64,000 nt of DNA from Bacteroidia bacterium (lineage in GTDB: Bacteria; Bacteroidota; Bacteroidia; J057), in the NCBI GenBank assembly GCA_030430575.1, contig JAUIKF010000035.1, forward strand, positions 1 through 64,000. Direction: 5' to 3'. Positions 23,619-32,782 of the stretch are shown here, piece by piece (positions within the stretch are counted from its first letter, which is position 1; every line of letters begins with the position of its first letter). The notes below the pieces were generated by a model. The model made no database searches. It was not told where the DNA came from and saw nothing but the letters and a program-made list of their open reading frames with translations. The translations under genes and the position numbers were made by a program.

Positions 23619-24746
23619 ATGATCTTCGATATCTGGTCCATTTTAATCCTCATAGTCATTTTTCAAGGAGTCTTTCTCCTCTCCCTATTCTTTTTTTCGA
23701 AGAAAAAAAGAGGCAATGTATTTTTGATCGGCCTCGCAATCGTAGTGTTGTGGTACTTGGCAGAATTTCTGGCGATCAGAAATGTATATCAGGTAGGCAT
23801 AGACGCCTTTTACGGGACCCGATTTGGGTCTTGGTTGGTGCTGGGACCTTTGGCCTATTTTTATATTAAATCTGTTACGAATGCCAAATGGGAATTTACG
23901 CGAAAGGACCTCTTACATTTTTTGCCCTTTGTCCTCTTTTGGCTGATTATTCCCCTCTTTAGTAGTGAATCCTTGAGTCACCGCCAAGTGACCTATGGCA
24001 TGTTGTCGGTATTTGATTTTCGGAAAAAAGTAGTGACGCCCTTTGAATACCTCTATTCGGTCATCTTTTTCCTCCAATTCTGCCATCTTTTTGCCTACCT
24101 CCTCCTTAATCTCAAGCAGATCAAATCTTATCAGCAAAATCTGAAGCAACAGTATGCTCAACTAGCGCATATTAAATGGCTAAAAGCGTTTGTGCTCCTC
24201 ATGGTTAGTATTTTAGTGCTTGCTTCTTTATATCTATATCTCCTGTTTGAAACCCAACTCTACAAGCGTGTACTCGACTACATCTATGTGTTGCCGATGG
24301 GCATCCTCATCTATGCGATCAGCTATCGCCTGGCCGGAATCGAATGGCTCAGCGTGGAAGCCCCAGAACCTAAATACCTCAATTCATCCCTTCAAGCATC
24401 AGATCAAGCCCAAATTGTGGCTCGCCTCAGTACCTTGATGGAAACGGAAAAGCCGTATTTGGAAAATGAGCTTCGGATAAAAGGCTTGAGTGAAAAGCTT
24501 GAGGTCACAAGCCACCACCTCTCCCAAGTGATCAACGATCATTTTGGTCGCTCCTTCTTCGACTTTGTCAATAGCTACCGCGTAGCGGAAGCCAAACAAC
24601 TGATCGCTGCTCATCCCGATCACACCTTGCTGCGAATCGCCTTCGACGCAGGATTTAACAACAAAACGTCGTTTGTGAATGCGTTCAAAAAAATTGAAGG
24701 GATGACGCCTTCGGCGTATCGGAAGAGGCTGATTGAAGCTGTTTGA
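23619..24746 (+). CDS. Membrane-anchored AraC-family transcriptional regulator
   Basis: A 375-residue protein. The first 240 residues hold about seven hydrophobic helices. After a linker, the C-terminal 90 residues are an AraC double helix-turn-helix (IKGLSEKLEVTSHHLSQVI and later IAFDAGFNNKTSFVNAFKK, ending TPSAYRKR). This membrane-sensor plus AraC arrangement is common in Bacteroidota; the DNA-binding domain faces the cytoplasm. The signal and targets are unknown. The gene stands alone, with YceI downstream as a possible target. The ATG at 23619 gives a short N-terminus before the first helix. Confidence 0.9.
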   Translation: MIFDIWSILILIVIFQGVFLLSLFFFSKKKRGNVFLIGLAIVVLWYLAEFLAIRNVYQVGIDAFYGTRFGSWLVLGPLAYFYIKSVTNAKWEFTRKDLLHFLPFVLFWLIIPLFSSESLSHRQVTYGMLSVFDFRKKVVTPFEYLYSVIFFLQFCHLFAYLLLNLKQIKSYQQNLKQQYAQLAHIKWLKAFVLLMVSILVLASLYLYLLFETQLYKRVLDYIYVLPMGILIYAISYRLAGIEWLSVEAPEPKYLNSSLQASDQAQIVARLSTLMETEKPYLENELRIKGLSEKLEVTSHHLSQVINDHFGRSFFDFVNSYRVAEAKQLIAAHPDHTLLRIAFDAGFNNKTSFVNAFKKIEGMTPSAYRKRLIEAV

Positions 24747-24806
24747 TTAGCTAAGAGGAACGCGGGTTTTACGAATTAGGTGGATTTTCACAGATTAAGT
24801 GTTAAT

Positions 24807-24840
24807 AACCCAAAACTCAAAACCCAAAACTTCAAACTTT
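24807..24840. repeat. A/C-rich degenerate repeat before the YceI gene
   Basis: Units of the form AACCCAAAACTC / AAAACCCAAAACTTC are repeated about three times, 80 bases before the YceI start. Confidence 0.65.
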
Positions 24841-24919
24841 CCTGGCAACCCTTATAAAGATTGTCGCTTCAGACGCCCTCATGCCCCATTATTGAATTTT
24901 TAACCAAAAATTCATCATA

Positions 24920-25513
24920 ATGAAAATTCAATCTTTTTCCCTCATTATCCTCCTAATCGCCGGCCTCAGTTTGGGCTTTAATACCACTTCTGACAACTAT
25001 GTTCTTGACGTCGGTCATACCTATATCGGCTTTGAAGTGGAACGCTTCATGGTCGGGGAGGTCACGGGCAACTTTACCGAGTTTTCGGGGAAAGTCTCTA
25101 TGGAAGGCGAAGACGTGACCACCTTGGTCGTCGAAGCCACGATCAACACCAATAGCCTCAACACCCAACACGAAGTGCGCGACGGCCACCTCAAAGGCCA
25201 AATGTGGCTGAACACAGCGGAGTATCCGGAAATCACCTTTCGTTCCACCAACGTGAAAAAAGCGGACGACGGGACCTATGTCATGGAAGGAGACCTGACG
25301 ATTCGTGGCATCACCAATTCAATCGAATTCCCCATCGAGGTGCTCGGCCCGATGAAAGACCCTACGCAAAAGTTCGCGCTGGGGCTGAAAGCCAATCTTA
25401 CGATTGACCGATTTGACTACGGCATTCAGTTCAATAAGACCATGGACAATGGGTCGCTATTCATTGGGAAGGAAGTGAAGCTGAAATTGAGGGCGTTGGC
25501 GTATAAGGAGTAA
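24920..25513 (+). CDS. YceI-family periplasmic lipid-binding-like protein
   Basis: A 197-residue exported protein with a signal peptide (about 1-20) and one YceI domain covering the rest. The opening YVLDVGHTYIGFEVERFMVG and the later NTNSLNTQHEVRDGHLKG and DLTIRGITNSIEFP match the family pattern. YceI domains form a lipocalin-like barrel that can hold isoprenoid lipids; the exact role is often unknown. The gene is monocistronic, with a terminator hairpin 20 bases after the stop. Confidence 0.93.
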   Translation: MKIQSFSLIILLIAGLSLGFNTTSDNYVLDVGHTYIGFEVERFMVGEVTGNFTEFSGKVSMEGEDVTTLVVEATINTNSLNTQHEVRDGHLKGQMWLNTAEYPEITFRSTNVKKADDGTYVMEGDLTIRGITNSIEFPIEVLGPMKDPTQKFALGLKANLTIDRFDYGIQFNKTMDNGSLFIGKEVKLKLRALAYKE

Positions 25514-25533
25514 AGTAGTATTTGCTATCAGAT

Positions 25534-25572
25534 GGCCCCATTTATTCAATAAATGTGGGCCTATTTCTTTTT
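25534..25572 (+). terminator. Terminator after the YceI gene
   Basis: Stem GGCCCCATTTA/TAAATGTGGGCC with a one-base bulge and a five-base loop, followed by CTATTTCTTTTTT. Confidence 0.75.
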
Positions 25573-25619
25573 TAATGCCTTTTTTTCTTACCTTAAAAGG
25601 GACTGAAAATAATTGAGAT

Positions 25620-26066
25620 ATGGGATTAAATTACAGAGAGATTAAGTTCGAAATGGAAGTGCCGAAGGTTGATCAGATTCGGAAAATGTGTGAAATACAA
25701 ACAGGATTAGAGGTTTTCATTAAAGTATATCATAATCAAAAAGGAGAAGAATTAACTCTACCTATTGAGGAGGTAGAGGCTCTTTGGGCAGATCGTAAAT
25801 CCGATGAACAGGTATGTTATGTAATTGGAGCAGAAAGAATGCATGAAGTGGAATTAAGTAGGGATGGAAATGTTCTCATGATGGAATATGGTATGAATTG
25901 GCCATATTTTCCACACTCATGTTTAAAGGTATTGCTCTTAGACCTTGGTGGAACGTTGATTAATCCCCTTGATAATTATGAAAAGTTAAAAGCTGATCTT
26001 GATGGTCTTAAGAAACTCAGTGAATATAATTGGTTTCAAAGAGTTACACGAAAGTACTCATTTTGA
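25620..26066 (+). CDS. Uncharacterised 148-residue protein
   Basis: I do not recognise this protein. It has no signal peptide or membrane segment and is acidic. A YCEIQ-like N-terminal part (MGLNYREIKFEMEVPKVDQI) and a central section with alternating beta-like stretches suggest a small alpha/beta fold. The segment LLLDLGGTLINP looks like a HAD motif, but it lies near the C-terminus with nothing after it to form a HAD enzyme, so I take it as chance. The gene is AT-rich compared with its neighbours and stands alone. Confidence 0.6.
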   Translation: MGLNYREIKFEMEVPKVDQIRKMCEIQTGLEVFIKVYHNQKGEELTLPIEEVEALWADRKSDEQVCYVIGAERMHEVELSRDGNVLMMEYGMNWPYFPHSCLKVLLLDLGGTLINPLDNYEKLKADLDGLKKLSEYNWFQRVTRKYSF

Positions 26067-26168
26067 GTTATTTAAAACCCTTGAATCTTGCTGTAAATTC
26101 TTCGAGACTTTTTCCTATCTTTATCCAGAACCTTTTTGAGAAAACTAATGATTGCTGAAGACCAGACT

Positions 26169-26207
26169 ATTCAACATTCAATCATTCAAAATTCAACATT
26201 AACAACG
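26169..26207. repeat. ATTCAAAATTCA-type repeat before the formate dehydrogenase genes
   Basis: Overlapping TTCAACATTCA, ATCATTCAAAATTCA and ACATT units lie within 50 bases of the start of the diaphorase subunit gene. The same family occurs at 27880-27940 and 62038-62070. Confidence 0.65.
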
Positions 26208-26220
26208 CGATCACCACACT

Positions 26221-27873
26221 ATGCCGAATAATTTAAGTGAATTGTCAGGGAGAAAGGGGATACAGGATAACCTCTTTAGTCGATTGGGGGAATTGGCGAT
26301 GCCTACGGGTACGCCAAGCGTGGAAGAGCTGGACAAGCTGGCAGAAGAGTTTTTAATAGGCAAAGCCAATACCTATGGCACGGCCACTTTTTACGATTTT
26401 CTGAAGCCCGAAAATAAGGGCAAAAAAGTCTATGTCTGTAATGGGACGGCTTGCTTATGTGCAGGCACCCAGGACAAGGTTATTGAGACACTTTCAGGGA
26501 GTTTTGAAGCAGATGAAATCGGTCACATGACCTGCCTGGGCCGATGCCATGAAAACAGTGCATTCCACTATCAAGGCAAGAACTATTCAGGAAATGCCAT
26601 CAATTCGTTAGATGGAATTATTGCGAAGGATCAGTCTCCCAACCAAGACACCTACCACGTCAAGACGGCTGGTCCTGCCATTTTAACCCAACCCTTCTCT
26701 AATCTCGAAGACTATTACGCACCCTTCAAAGCAGCCCTGAAACAGGACTCTGCGGCTATTTTAGAAGAAATCAAAACCTCTGGTGTCAGAGGAAGAGGCG
26801 GGGCGGGATTCCCGATGGGCTTCAAATTGCAGTTCTGCAGAGATACGGAGAACGAGACCAAGTTCATCATTTGTAATGCAGATGAAGGCGATCCTGGGGC
26901 GTATTCGGATCGGTATTTATTGGAGCAAAGGCCCCATTCGGTGCTGTTTGGGATGCTGATCGCAGGTTATGTGACCCACGCCAACTATGGCGTTGTTTAT
27001 ATTCGTGCTGAATATCCCGAGTCTGTTGTGATTGTTCAAAACGCGATAGATGAATTGCGGGCAGCAGGGTTGATAGGCGATAACATCGACGGCAGTGGAT
27101 TCAATTTTGATTTCAAAATCATCCAGGCCCAAGGCTCCTATATCTGTGGCGAAGAGACCGCCCTCATCAACTCCATCGAAGGCCAACGGCCTGAAGTGCG
27201 TGTCCGCCCGCCTTACCCCGCCCAAAAGGGCCTTTTCAACAAACCTACGGTGGTCAATAATGTCGAAACGCTGGCAGCGCTTCACTACATCATCTCAAAC
27301 GGCGGAGCCGCTTGGAAGGCCATAGGAACAGAGAAGTCCTCTGGAACTAAGCTCGTGTGCCTTGATAGTTTCTTCAACAATCCAGGCATGTATGAAGTAG
27401 AAATGGGAACGCCCCTTTCGGTCGTCGTGAATGACTTGGGAGGTGGATTCAAAAGCCCTGTAAAGGCCCTCCAGATCGGCGGACCCTTGGGCGGTTTAGT
27501 GCCTGTGTCCAAGGTAGATGAATTGACCGTAGACTTTGAGTCATTTGCAACCAATGGCTTCCTTTTGGGGCATGCTTCTGTGATCAGCGTTCCCGAAGAC
27601 TTCCCGATTTTGAAATTCATCGAACACCTGTTCGATTTTGCGGCTTATGAAAGCTGCGGCAAGTGCTTCCCCTGCAGACTAGGCACCAAAAGAGGCCAGG
27701 AATTGGCTTCCAAAGCATTGACCTCTGGTTATAAAATCAATCGCAAACTGTTCACAGATTTGCTTACGACTCTTGAAAAAGGCTCCCTTTGCGCACATGG
27801 TGGCGGCATTCCCCTGCCTATCCGAAACGCCCTTCAGTATTTTGAATCTGAATTAGCCGAATACTTTAACTAG
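26221..27873 (+). CDS. NAD-dependent formate dehydrogenase, fused gamma-beta (NuoE-NuoF-like) diaphorase subunit
   Basis: A 550-residue cytoplasmic protein that passes electrons from formate to NAD+. Residues 1-140 are a NuoE/FdsG-like thioredoxin-fold domain with [2Fe-2S] ligands Cys73, Cys78, Cys105 and Cys109. From about 150 a NuoF/FdsB-like part follows: the nucleotide/FMN motif GRGGAGFPMG (191-200), a second motif CNADEGDPGAYSDR, and the [4Fe-4S] ligands Cys479, Cys482, Cys485 and Cys524 (ESCGKCFPC...LCAHGG). In many organisms these two parts are separate genes, so this is a fusion. The partner catalytic subunit follows 77 bases downstream. The set could resemble complex I subunits, but the absence of other nuo genes and the nature of the next gene support formate dehydrogenase. 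Confidence 0.88.
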   Translation: MPNNLSELSGRKGIQDNLFSRLGELAMPTGTPSVEELDKLAEEFLIGKANTYGTATFYDFLKPENKGKKVYVCNGTACLCAGTQDKVIETLSGSFEADEIGHMTCLGRCHENSAFHYQGKNYSGNAINSLDGIIAKDQSPNQDTYHVKTAGPAILTQPFSNLEDYYAPFKAALKQDSAAILEEIKTSGVRGRGGAGFPMGFKLQFCRDTENETKFIICNADEGDPGAYSDRYLLEQRPHSVLFGMLIAGYVTHANYGVVYIRAEYPESVVIVQNAIDELRAAGLIGDNIDGSGFNFDFKIIQAQGSYICGEETALINSIEGQRPEVRVRPPYPAQKGLFNKPTVVNNVETLAALHYIISNGGAAWKAIGTEKSSGTKLVCLDSFFNNPGMYEVEMGTPLSVVVNDLGGGFKSPVKALQIGGPLGGLVPVSKVDELTVDFESFATNGFLLGHASVISVPEDFPILKFIEHLFDFAAYESCGKCFPCRLGTKRGQELASKALTSGYKINRKLFTDLLTTLEKGSLCAHGGGIPLPIRNALQYFESELAEYFN

Positions 27874-27879
27874 CGCCTT

Positions 27880-27940
27880 TCATTCAAAATTCATTCCTTC
27901 GACATACTCAGGACAAGCATTCATTCATTCAAAATTACTC
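27880..27940. repeat. Repeat-rich gap between the two formate dehydrogenase genes
   Basis: It contains CATTCAAAATTCATT and ATTCATTCATTCAAAATT units around a 22-base element CCTTCGACATACTCAGG-ACAAG (27896-27917), which is similar to one at 57459-57480. The repeat sits inside what is very likely one operon. Confidence 0.65.
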
Positions 27941-27950
27941 TCCAAGGACA

Positions 27951-30680
27951 ATGAAAATAGCATATATCAACAATCGCCCCTACGAGATGCAAGACGGAGA
28001 AACCGTCCTGTCATTTGTGAAAAGACATAAAGGAGAAAGGGTAGTCCCGACCCTGTGTGATGCGCCCAACCTGGACCCATTTGGGGCTTGTAGGGTGTGT
28101 AGTGTGGAAGTGGCGTTGGAAAAAAATGGGCCTACGCGTACCATGGCTTCTTGCCATACGATGATAGGGGAGGGGCAGTACATTTACCCTGATACAAATG
28201 AAGTAAAAGACCTTCGCAAAAATATCATCGAACTAGTCCTCACCGATCACCCATTGGATTGTCTGACTTGTGAAGTGAATGGCAATTGTGAATTGCAGAC
28301 GGTGGCGGCACAAGTGGGCATCCGCGATGTGCGCTATCCGGAAGGGGAGAATCACCTTCATCGCGAGAAGGATTTGAGCCATCCTTACATGACTTCAGAT
28401 TTATCCAAATGCATCAACTGCTACCGCTGTGTGCGTGCCTGTGAGGAGGTTCAGGGCGAATTTGTTCTGAGCATGTCAGGCCGAGGGTTTGATACCAAAA
28501 TCATCAAAGGCCATGACCAGTCCTTTATGGACTCGGACTGCGTGAGCTGTGGCGCCTGTTCACAGGCTTGCCCCACCTCAGCCATCTCCGATGTCTTCCA
28601 ATCTAAGGCGATCACGGCCACTGAGACGACAAGGACGATCTGTACGTATTGCGGCGTAGGGTGTAATTTGGATGTGGCTACCACCAACGGCGACGTGGTC
28701 AGCATCACTGCGCCTTACGACGCCGAAGTGAACCAAGGCCATACCTGCCTCAAAGGCCGTTACGCTTTTAAATTTTACAATCACCCCGACAGGCTGGATT
28801 CGCCCATGATCAAGCGAAACGGGGAATTTGAGAAGGTCAGTTGGAACGAAGTGTATGACTATTTGACGGAAAAACTATCAGGTTACAAAGCTGATTTTGG
28901 CCCAGATTCTATCGCTGGTATTTCCTCTTCAAGGTGTACCAATGAGGAGAACTACTTGATGCAGAAATTCATCCGTGCGGTGATTGGTACCAATAATATC
29001 GATGGCTGTGCCCGAGTCTGCCATTCGCCTACGGCGTTGGGCATGCAAAGAACCTTTGGTACAGGAGCTGCGACTAACTCTATCGACGACCTTAAGGACA
29101 CCAATTGCATCATGGTGATTGGTGCCAACCCTACTGATGCTCACCCAGTTACGGGTGCCAAGCTGAAGCAATTCTGTATGCAGTCACAAAATGTGTCCAT
29201 CGTCATAGATCCTCGCCGAACAGAATTGGCGCGCTATGCGACCTATCACCTGCCACTCAGGCCTGGCACCAATGTCGCCATGCTCAATATGATGATGTAT
29301 TATATCATCACTGAAGGACTGGCAGACGAGGCGTTTATCAGTGCAAGAACCGAAGGGTTTGAGACCTATAAAAATGAACTCCTGGCGATTGATTTGGATA
29401 AAATGGAAGCAGTGACAGGGGTAGACCGTGAGCTAGTGAAAAAAGCTGCGATCGCCTATGCTACAGCACCTAATGCGATGTCATTCCACGGACTGGGCGT
29501 AACTGAACACTCCCAAGGGACATTCACCGTGATGCAAATCGCTGACTTGGCGCTTTTGACAGGAAATATCGGTCGTCGGGGCGTTGGCGTCAATCCCCTT
29601 CGCGGACAGAACAATGTCCAGGGAAGCGCAGATATGGGCGTACAACCGCATCAAGGTGCTGGCTATTTGGACATTACAGACCCAACTATCAATGCACGTT
29701 ACAATAAGTTTTATGGGGTAAATGTGCCAAGTGTGATTGGGTACAAAATTCCAGAGATGTTTGACGCTGCCCTTGAAGGCAAGCTCAAAGCGATATGGAT
29801 CATCGGTGAAGACGTCGTACAGACGGACCCTAACACCAATAAGGTGATCAAGGCATTGGAATCTACAGATCTCGTTATCGTTCAAGAACTGTTCATGACA
29901 GAAACCGCCAAACACGCGGATGTCATCCTTCCTGGGGCTTCTTTCCTTGAAAAAAGTGGGACCTTCACCAATGGGGAACGCCGCGTACAGGCTGTAAGAC
30001 AAGTGGTGGAACCAATACCTGGTGCCAAAGTAGACGGGCAAATCATCGTGGATATGATGAACAGATTGGGCTATCCACAGCCCGACTATACGCCAGATGG
30101 GATGCTGGAAGAGATCTCTCAGATTGTTCCGTTTTTTGCGGGGATCAAGTGGGAGGAGTTAGGCAAAAATGGTAAACAATGGCCGGTAAAACCTGACGGA
30201 ACGGATACGCAGATCTTGCACCAGCAAGAGTTCAAAAGAGGCAAAGGCTATTTTGAATTTAACGGATTCGAAGAATCCGCTGAGCTGGTGGAACACGCCA
30301 AAGACTATCCCTATATCCTTACTACAAACAGAGAATTGGAGCATTACAACTGTGGGGCGATGACCCGCAGGACAGGAAATGAAAAAATTCTCTCAGCCGA
30401 TTACCTCATGATTAACCCCGCTGATGCGCAAGCCAACCTCATCAACGAAGGTGACTATGTGTGCTTAGAGTCTGCTAGAGGTAAGGTAGATGTGAAGGCG
30501 CGCATCACAGATGAGGTGAAACCTGGTATTCTGAGTTCAACCTTCCACTTCCCCGAAATCATGATGAATATCATCACCTCCGACGTTCACGACTCAGAGG
30601 CAAAATGCCCTGAGTATAAGGTGGTTGCGGTTCGGATTCGGAAGAGTAAGGGGAAGTTCAAGCAAATGGCTGAGGCGTGA
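27951..30680 (+). CDS. NAD-dependent formate dehydrogenase, molybdenum/FeS catalytic alpha subunit
   Basis: A 909-residue cytoplasmic enzyme oxidising formate to CO2. The N-terminus is NuoG-like: [2Fe-2S] ligands Cys36, Cys47, Cys50 and Cys68; a His-Cys cluster at His100, Cys104, Cys107 and Cys113; and two [4Fe-4S] clusters (Cys154/157/160/164 and 197/200/203/207). The molybdopterin domain starts with its own cluster (Cys231, Cys234, Cys238, Cys266). Cys357 followed by His358 in GCARVCHSPTAL is the expected Mo ligand and catalytic His of formate dehydrogenases, so the enzyme uses Cys and not selenocysteine. The C-terminal part (YILTTNRELEHYNCGAMTRR onward) is the dinucleotide-binding domain. 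Cofactor insertion (FdhD) and cofactor synthesis genes are not in this window. Confidence 0.92.
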   Translation: MKIAYINNRPYEMQDGETVLSFVKRHKGERVVPTLCDAPNLDPFGACRVCSVEVALEKNGPTRTMASCHTMIGEGQYIYPDTNEVKDLRKNIIELVLTDHPLDCLTCEVNGNCELQTVAAQVGIRDVRYPEGENHLHREKDLSHPYMTSDLSKCINCYRCVRACEEVQGEFVLSMSGRGFDTKIIKGHDQSFMDSDCVSCGACSQACPTSAISDVFQSKAITATETTRTICTYCGVGCNLDVATTNGDVVSITAPYDAEVNQGHTCLKGRYAFKFYNHPDRLDSPMIKRNGEFEKVSWNEVYDYLTEKLSGYKADFGPDSIAGISSSRCTNEENYLMQKFIRAVIGTNNIDGCARVCHSPTALGMQRTFGTGAATNSIDDLKDTNCIMVIGANPTDAHPVTGAKLKQFCMQSQNVSIVIDPRRTELARYATYHLPLRPGTNVAMLNMMMYYIITEGLADEAFISARTEGFETYKNELLAIDLDKMEAVTGVDRELVKKAAIAYATAPNAMSFHGLGVTEHSQGTFTVMQIADLALLTGNIGRRGVGVNPLRGQNNVQGSADMGVQPHQGAGYLDITDPTINARYNKFYGVNVPSVIGYKIPEMFDAALEGKLKAIWIIGEDVVQTDPNTNKVIKALESTDLVIVQELFMTETAKHADVILPGASFLEKSGTFTNGERRVQAVRQVVEPIPGAKVDGQIIVDMMNRLGYPQPDYTPDGMLEEISQIVPFFAGIKWEELGKNGKQWPVKPDGTDTQILHQQEFKRGKGYFEFNGFEESAELVEHAKDYPYILTTNRELEHYNCGAMTRRTGNEKILSADYLMINPADAQANLINEGDYVCLESARGKVDVKARITDEVKPGILSSTFHFPEIMMNIITSDVHDSEAKCPEYKVVAVRIRKSKGKFKQMAEA

Positions 30681-30717
30681 GGTTATTAATTTTTGATTGA
30701 CTGATTATTGATTCTGG

Positions 30718-31503
30718 ATGTGGGAACAGCTTACTAGATTGCGAAAGAAATACCTTGATCTTCACTTAGATCAAGCGATCAATTACGAGAAGTTCTCGAT
30801 GATTTCCATCATCTATCATTCTACCAAGATTGAGGGGCTATCGCTTACAGAAACTGATACGAAAGTATTATTGGATAAAGACATCACGGCTAAGGGAAAA
30901 CCCTTGGCCGATCATTTAATGGTCAGGGATCATTTTGAGGCATTACTATTCTTGAAAGAACAAGCTGCAGCAAAGCGTCCTATTTCTTTAGGGTTTCTTA
31001 AAGAGGTCGCTGCTATGGTGATGAAGCATACTGGAGGACCCGTTAAAACGATATCTGGTGAATTTGACACCTCAAAAGGAGACTTGCGATTGGCACCAGT
31101 TTATGTAGACAAAAAATATTTCCCAGATTATAGGAAGATAGAAAGCTTACTTCACGGCCTCATAGATAATGTAAACCAGCGAATTAATACAGTCGAAGGA
31201 AACAGCATCCTTAAGTTATCAGCAGATTTTCATTACAATTTGGTAAATATTCACCCTTTTGGGGATGGAAATGGCCGTGCCTCTCGTTTGATGATGAATT
31301 ATGTACAATTATATCATGGAGAGCCTTTAGTTAAAATATTCTCAGAAGACCGAACAGCTTATATCGATGCTCTAAATACAGCCGAAGAAATGGAAGACAT
31401 CTCCATATTCCAGGATTTTATTTGTCAACAGCAAATCAAGTTTTACCAACTGGAAATCGACAAATACAAAAAGAGGAATTCTGGTTTTACCTTATTATTC
31501 TAA
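30718..31503 (+). CDS. Fic-domain AMPylation enzyme with N-terminal autoinhibitory motif
   Basis: A 261-residue cytoplasmic protein. The Fic active-site motif HPFGDGNGRASR is complete (His179, Asp183, Asn185, Arg187, Arg190). Fic enzymes transfer AMP or another nucleotide part onto protein hydroxyl groups. The segment STKIEG (35-40) fits the inhibitory motif (S/T)xxxE(G/N), with Glu39 placed to block ATP, which makes this a class II self-inhibited type. No helix-turn-helix or toxin-type antitoxin gene is present. The target is unknown. The gene starts 38 bases after the formate dehydrogenase gene and ends 3 bases before the next gene, so it may be cotranscribed with both. Confidence 0.9.
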   Translation: MWEQLTRLRKKYLDLHLDQAINYEKFSMISIIYHSTKIEGLSLTETDTKVLLDKDITAKGKPLADHLMVRDHFEALLFLKEQAAAKRPISLGFLKEVAAMVMKHTGGPVKTISGEFDTSKGDLRLAPVYVDKKYFPDYRKIESLLHGLIDNVNQRINTVEGNSILKLSADFHYNLVNIHPFGDGNGRASRLMMNYVQLYHGEPLVKIFSEDRTAYIDALNTAEEMEDISIFQDFICQQQIKFYQLEIDKYKKRNSGFTLLF

Positions 31504-31506
31504 TCG

Positions 31507-31974
31507 ATGACAAATAATGATATCCTCCGCCGGGTCCGCTACACTTTTGACTTTTGCGATGCGCAAATGATTGCCCTATTTGCCGCAGCAGATGTGAAAG
31601 TTGAGCGTTGGCAAGTGAGCAAATGGCTAAAAAAAGAGGAGGATCCTGACTATCAGGAACTTACAGACAAGCAACTGGCGACTTTCCTCAACGGCCTGAT
31701 CAATGATCGGCGGGGTAGGCGCGAAGGCCCTCAACCTATTCCCGAAGAGAAATTGAATAACAATATCATTTTTCGGAAGCTCAAAATTGCTCTTAGTTTC
31801 AGAGATCATGATATTCTGGATGTCCTTTCTCTGGCGGGATTCCGGATGAGTAAACACGAACTGAGCGCATTTTTCAGAAATCCCAATCAACCGCAATATC
31901 GCCCCTGCCAAGATCAGGTTATGCGCTATTTCCTCAATGGCTTGCAGAAAAAATACCGAAAAGAGGAAAAGTAA
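31507..31974 (+). CDS. DUF1456 (YehS-like) family protein
   Basis: A 155-residue protein of two similar halves. Each starts with a NNDILRRVRYTFDF-like or NNNIIFRKLKIALSF-like helix, continues with D..M/DI......G....K.ELSAF, and ends in a short YFLNGL-like motif. This matches the DUF1456 pattern of E. coli YehS. The function is unknown. It is directly behind the Fic gene with a 3-base gap, so co-translation is likely. No catalytic residues are obvious. Confidence 0.85.
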   Translation: MTNNDILRRVRYTFDFCDAQMIALFAAADVKVERWQVSKWLKKEEDPDYQELTDKQLATFLNGLINDRRGRREGPQPIPEEKLNNNIIFRKLKIALSFRDHDILDVLSLAGFRMSKHELSAFFRNPNQPQYRPCQDQVMRYFLNGLQKKYRKEEK

Positions 31975-32019
31975 TCCTTATTCTAAACCCTTTACATTTT
32001 ACTTTTTAACCCAACCCTT

Positions 32020-32748
32020 ATGAATCATTTACTGGTATCCCTATCTCTCATTTCCCTTCTTATCTCTTGTAGCCCGACCTCTCAACCCGCTCAGCAGGCG
32101 ACTGAAAAACTCACTGAGGAAACCTCGGTAGAAAAGCCTTTTGCTTGTGAAGAAATGGAGTATGCCTCCAATCAGGCGCAAGCCGATTCGATGATGAAGT
32201 ATTACGAAAATGCAAAAGCAGCAGATTCGGCTTCAAAGCTGATGTGGGAACACAAGCTCTTTTGTGCATTTCCAAATTCCTTTGAAGGGATGGAGCAGCT
32301 TTTTGCTTTTGATGATGAATCTATAGGCCCTCCCTATAAATATGACCCCGAAAAGGAAGCAGCTCCTTTGTATCACAGTGACATGATAAATGGGATCATC
32401 CCCTATTTTGGCCAGTTATCGAGCATTCCTAGCGAAGCCTATTACAATAAATACATTGATATCAACATCAATGGCAACTGGCAAGCAGACAATATCAGCG
32501 ATGCCTTCGGCTTCCACAAACGTCTCCTCAATGACACAGAAGCCGCTTGTGCCGTCCTGGGCCTACGGCCAGTGGATGAAGTAAAAAGCGTCTTTCACTT
32601 TATTTTTGATGGCCCACATCCAGACAATGATCACAATAAAGCTATATATAAGGAATTACTTCCCAAAGTAACTGCCGCTAGCGAAAGACTTGGAAATCTG
32701 CTGGCTGCGACCTATGATGAAATGCTGGCGGAGGATCATTCACATTAA
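32020..32748 (+). CDS. Predicted lipoprotein of unknown function
   Basis: A 242-residue exported lipoprotein. The signal peptide ends in a lipobox LLISC with the lipidated Cys at position 17, followed by a Ser/Thr/Gln-rich linker. The mature part is rich in acidic residues and Tyr, with WEHKLFCAFPNSFEGMEQLF and later FHFIFDGPHPDN as distinctive stretches. I recognise no family. It begins a same-direction run of three envelope genes (lipoprotein, thioredoxin lipoprotein, YARHG protein). Confidence 0.8.
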   Translation: MNHLLVSLSLISLLISCSPTSQPAQQATEKLTEETSVEKPFACEEMEYASNQAQADSMMKYYENAKAADSASKLMWEHKLFCAFPNSFEGMEQLFAFDDESIGPPYKYDPEKEAAPLYHSDMINGIIPYFGQLSSIPSEAYYNKYIDININGNWQADNISDAFGFHKRLLNDTEAACAVLGLRPVDEVKSVFHFIFDGPHPDNDHNKAIYKELLPKVTAASERLGNLLAATYDEMLAEDHSH

Positions 32749-32782
32749 GTAGAGGGCTATCATCCTTTCCCAGTATTACCTA

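Noticed and set aside
25620-26066. LLLDLGGTLINP in the uncharacterised 148-residue protein looks like a HAD phosphatase motif
   Set aside because: It is followed by only about 40 residues, and the other HAD motifs are missing.
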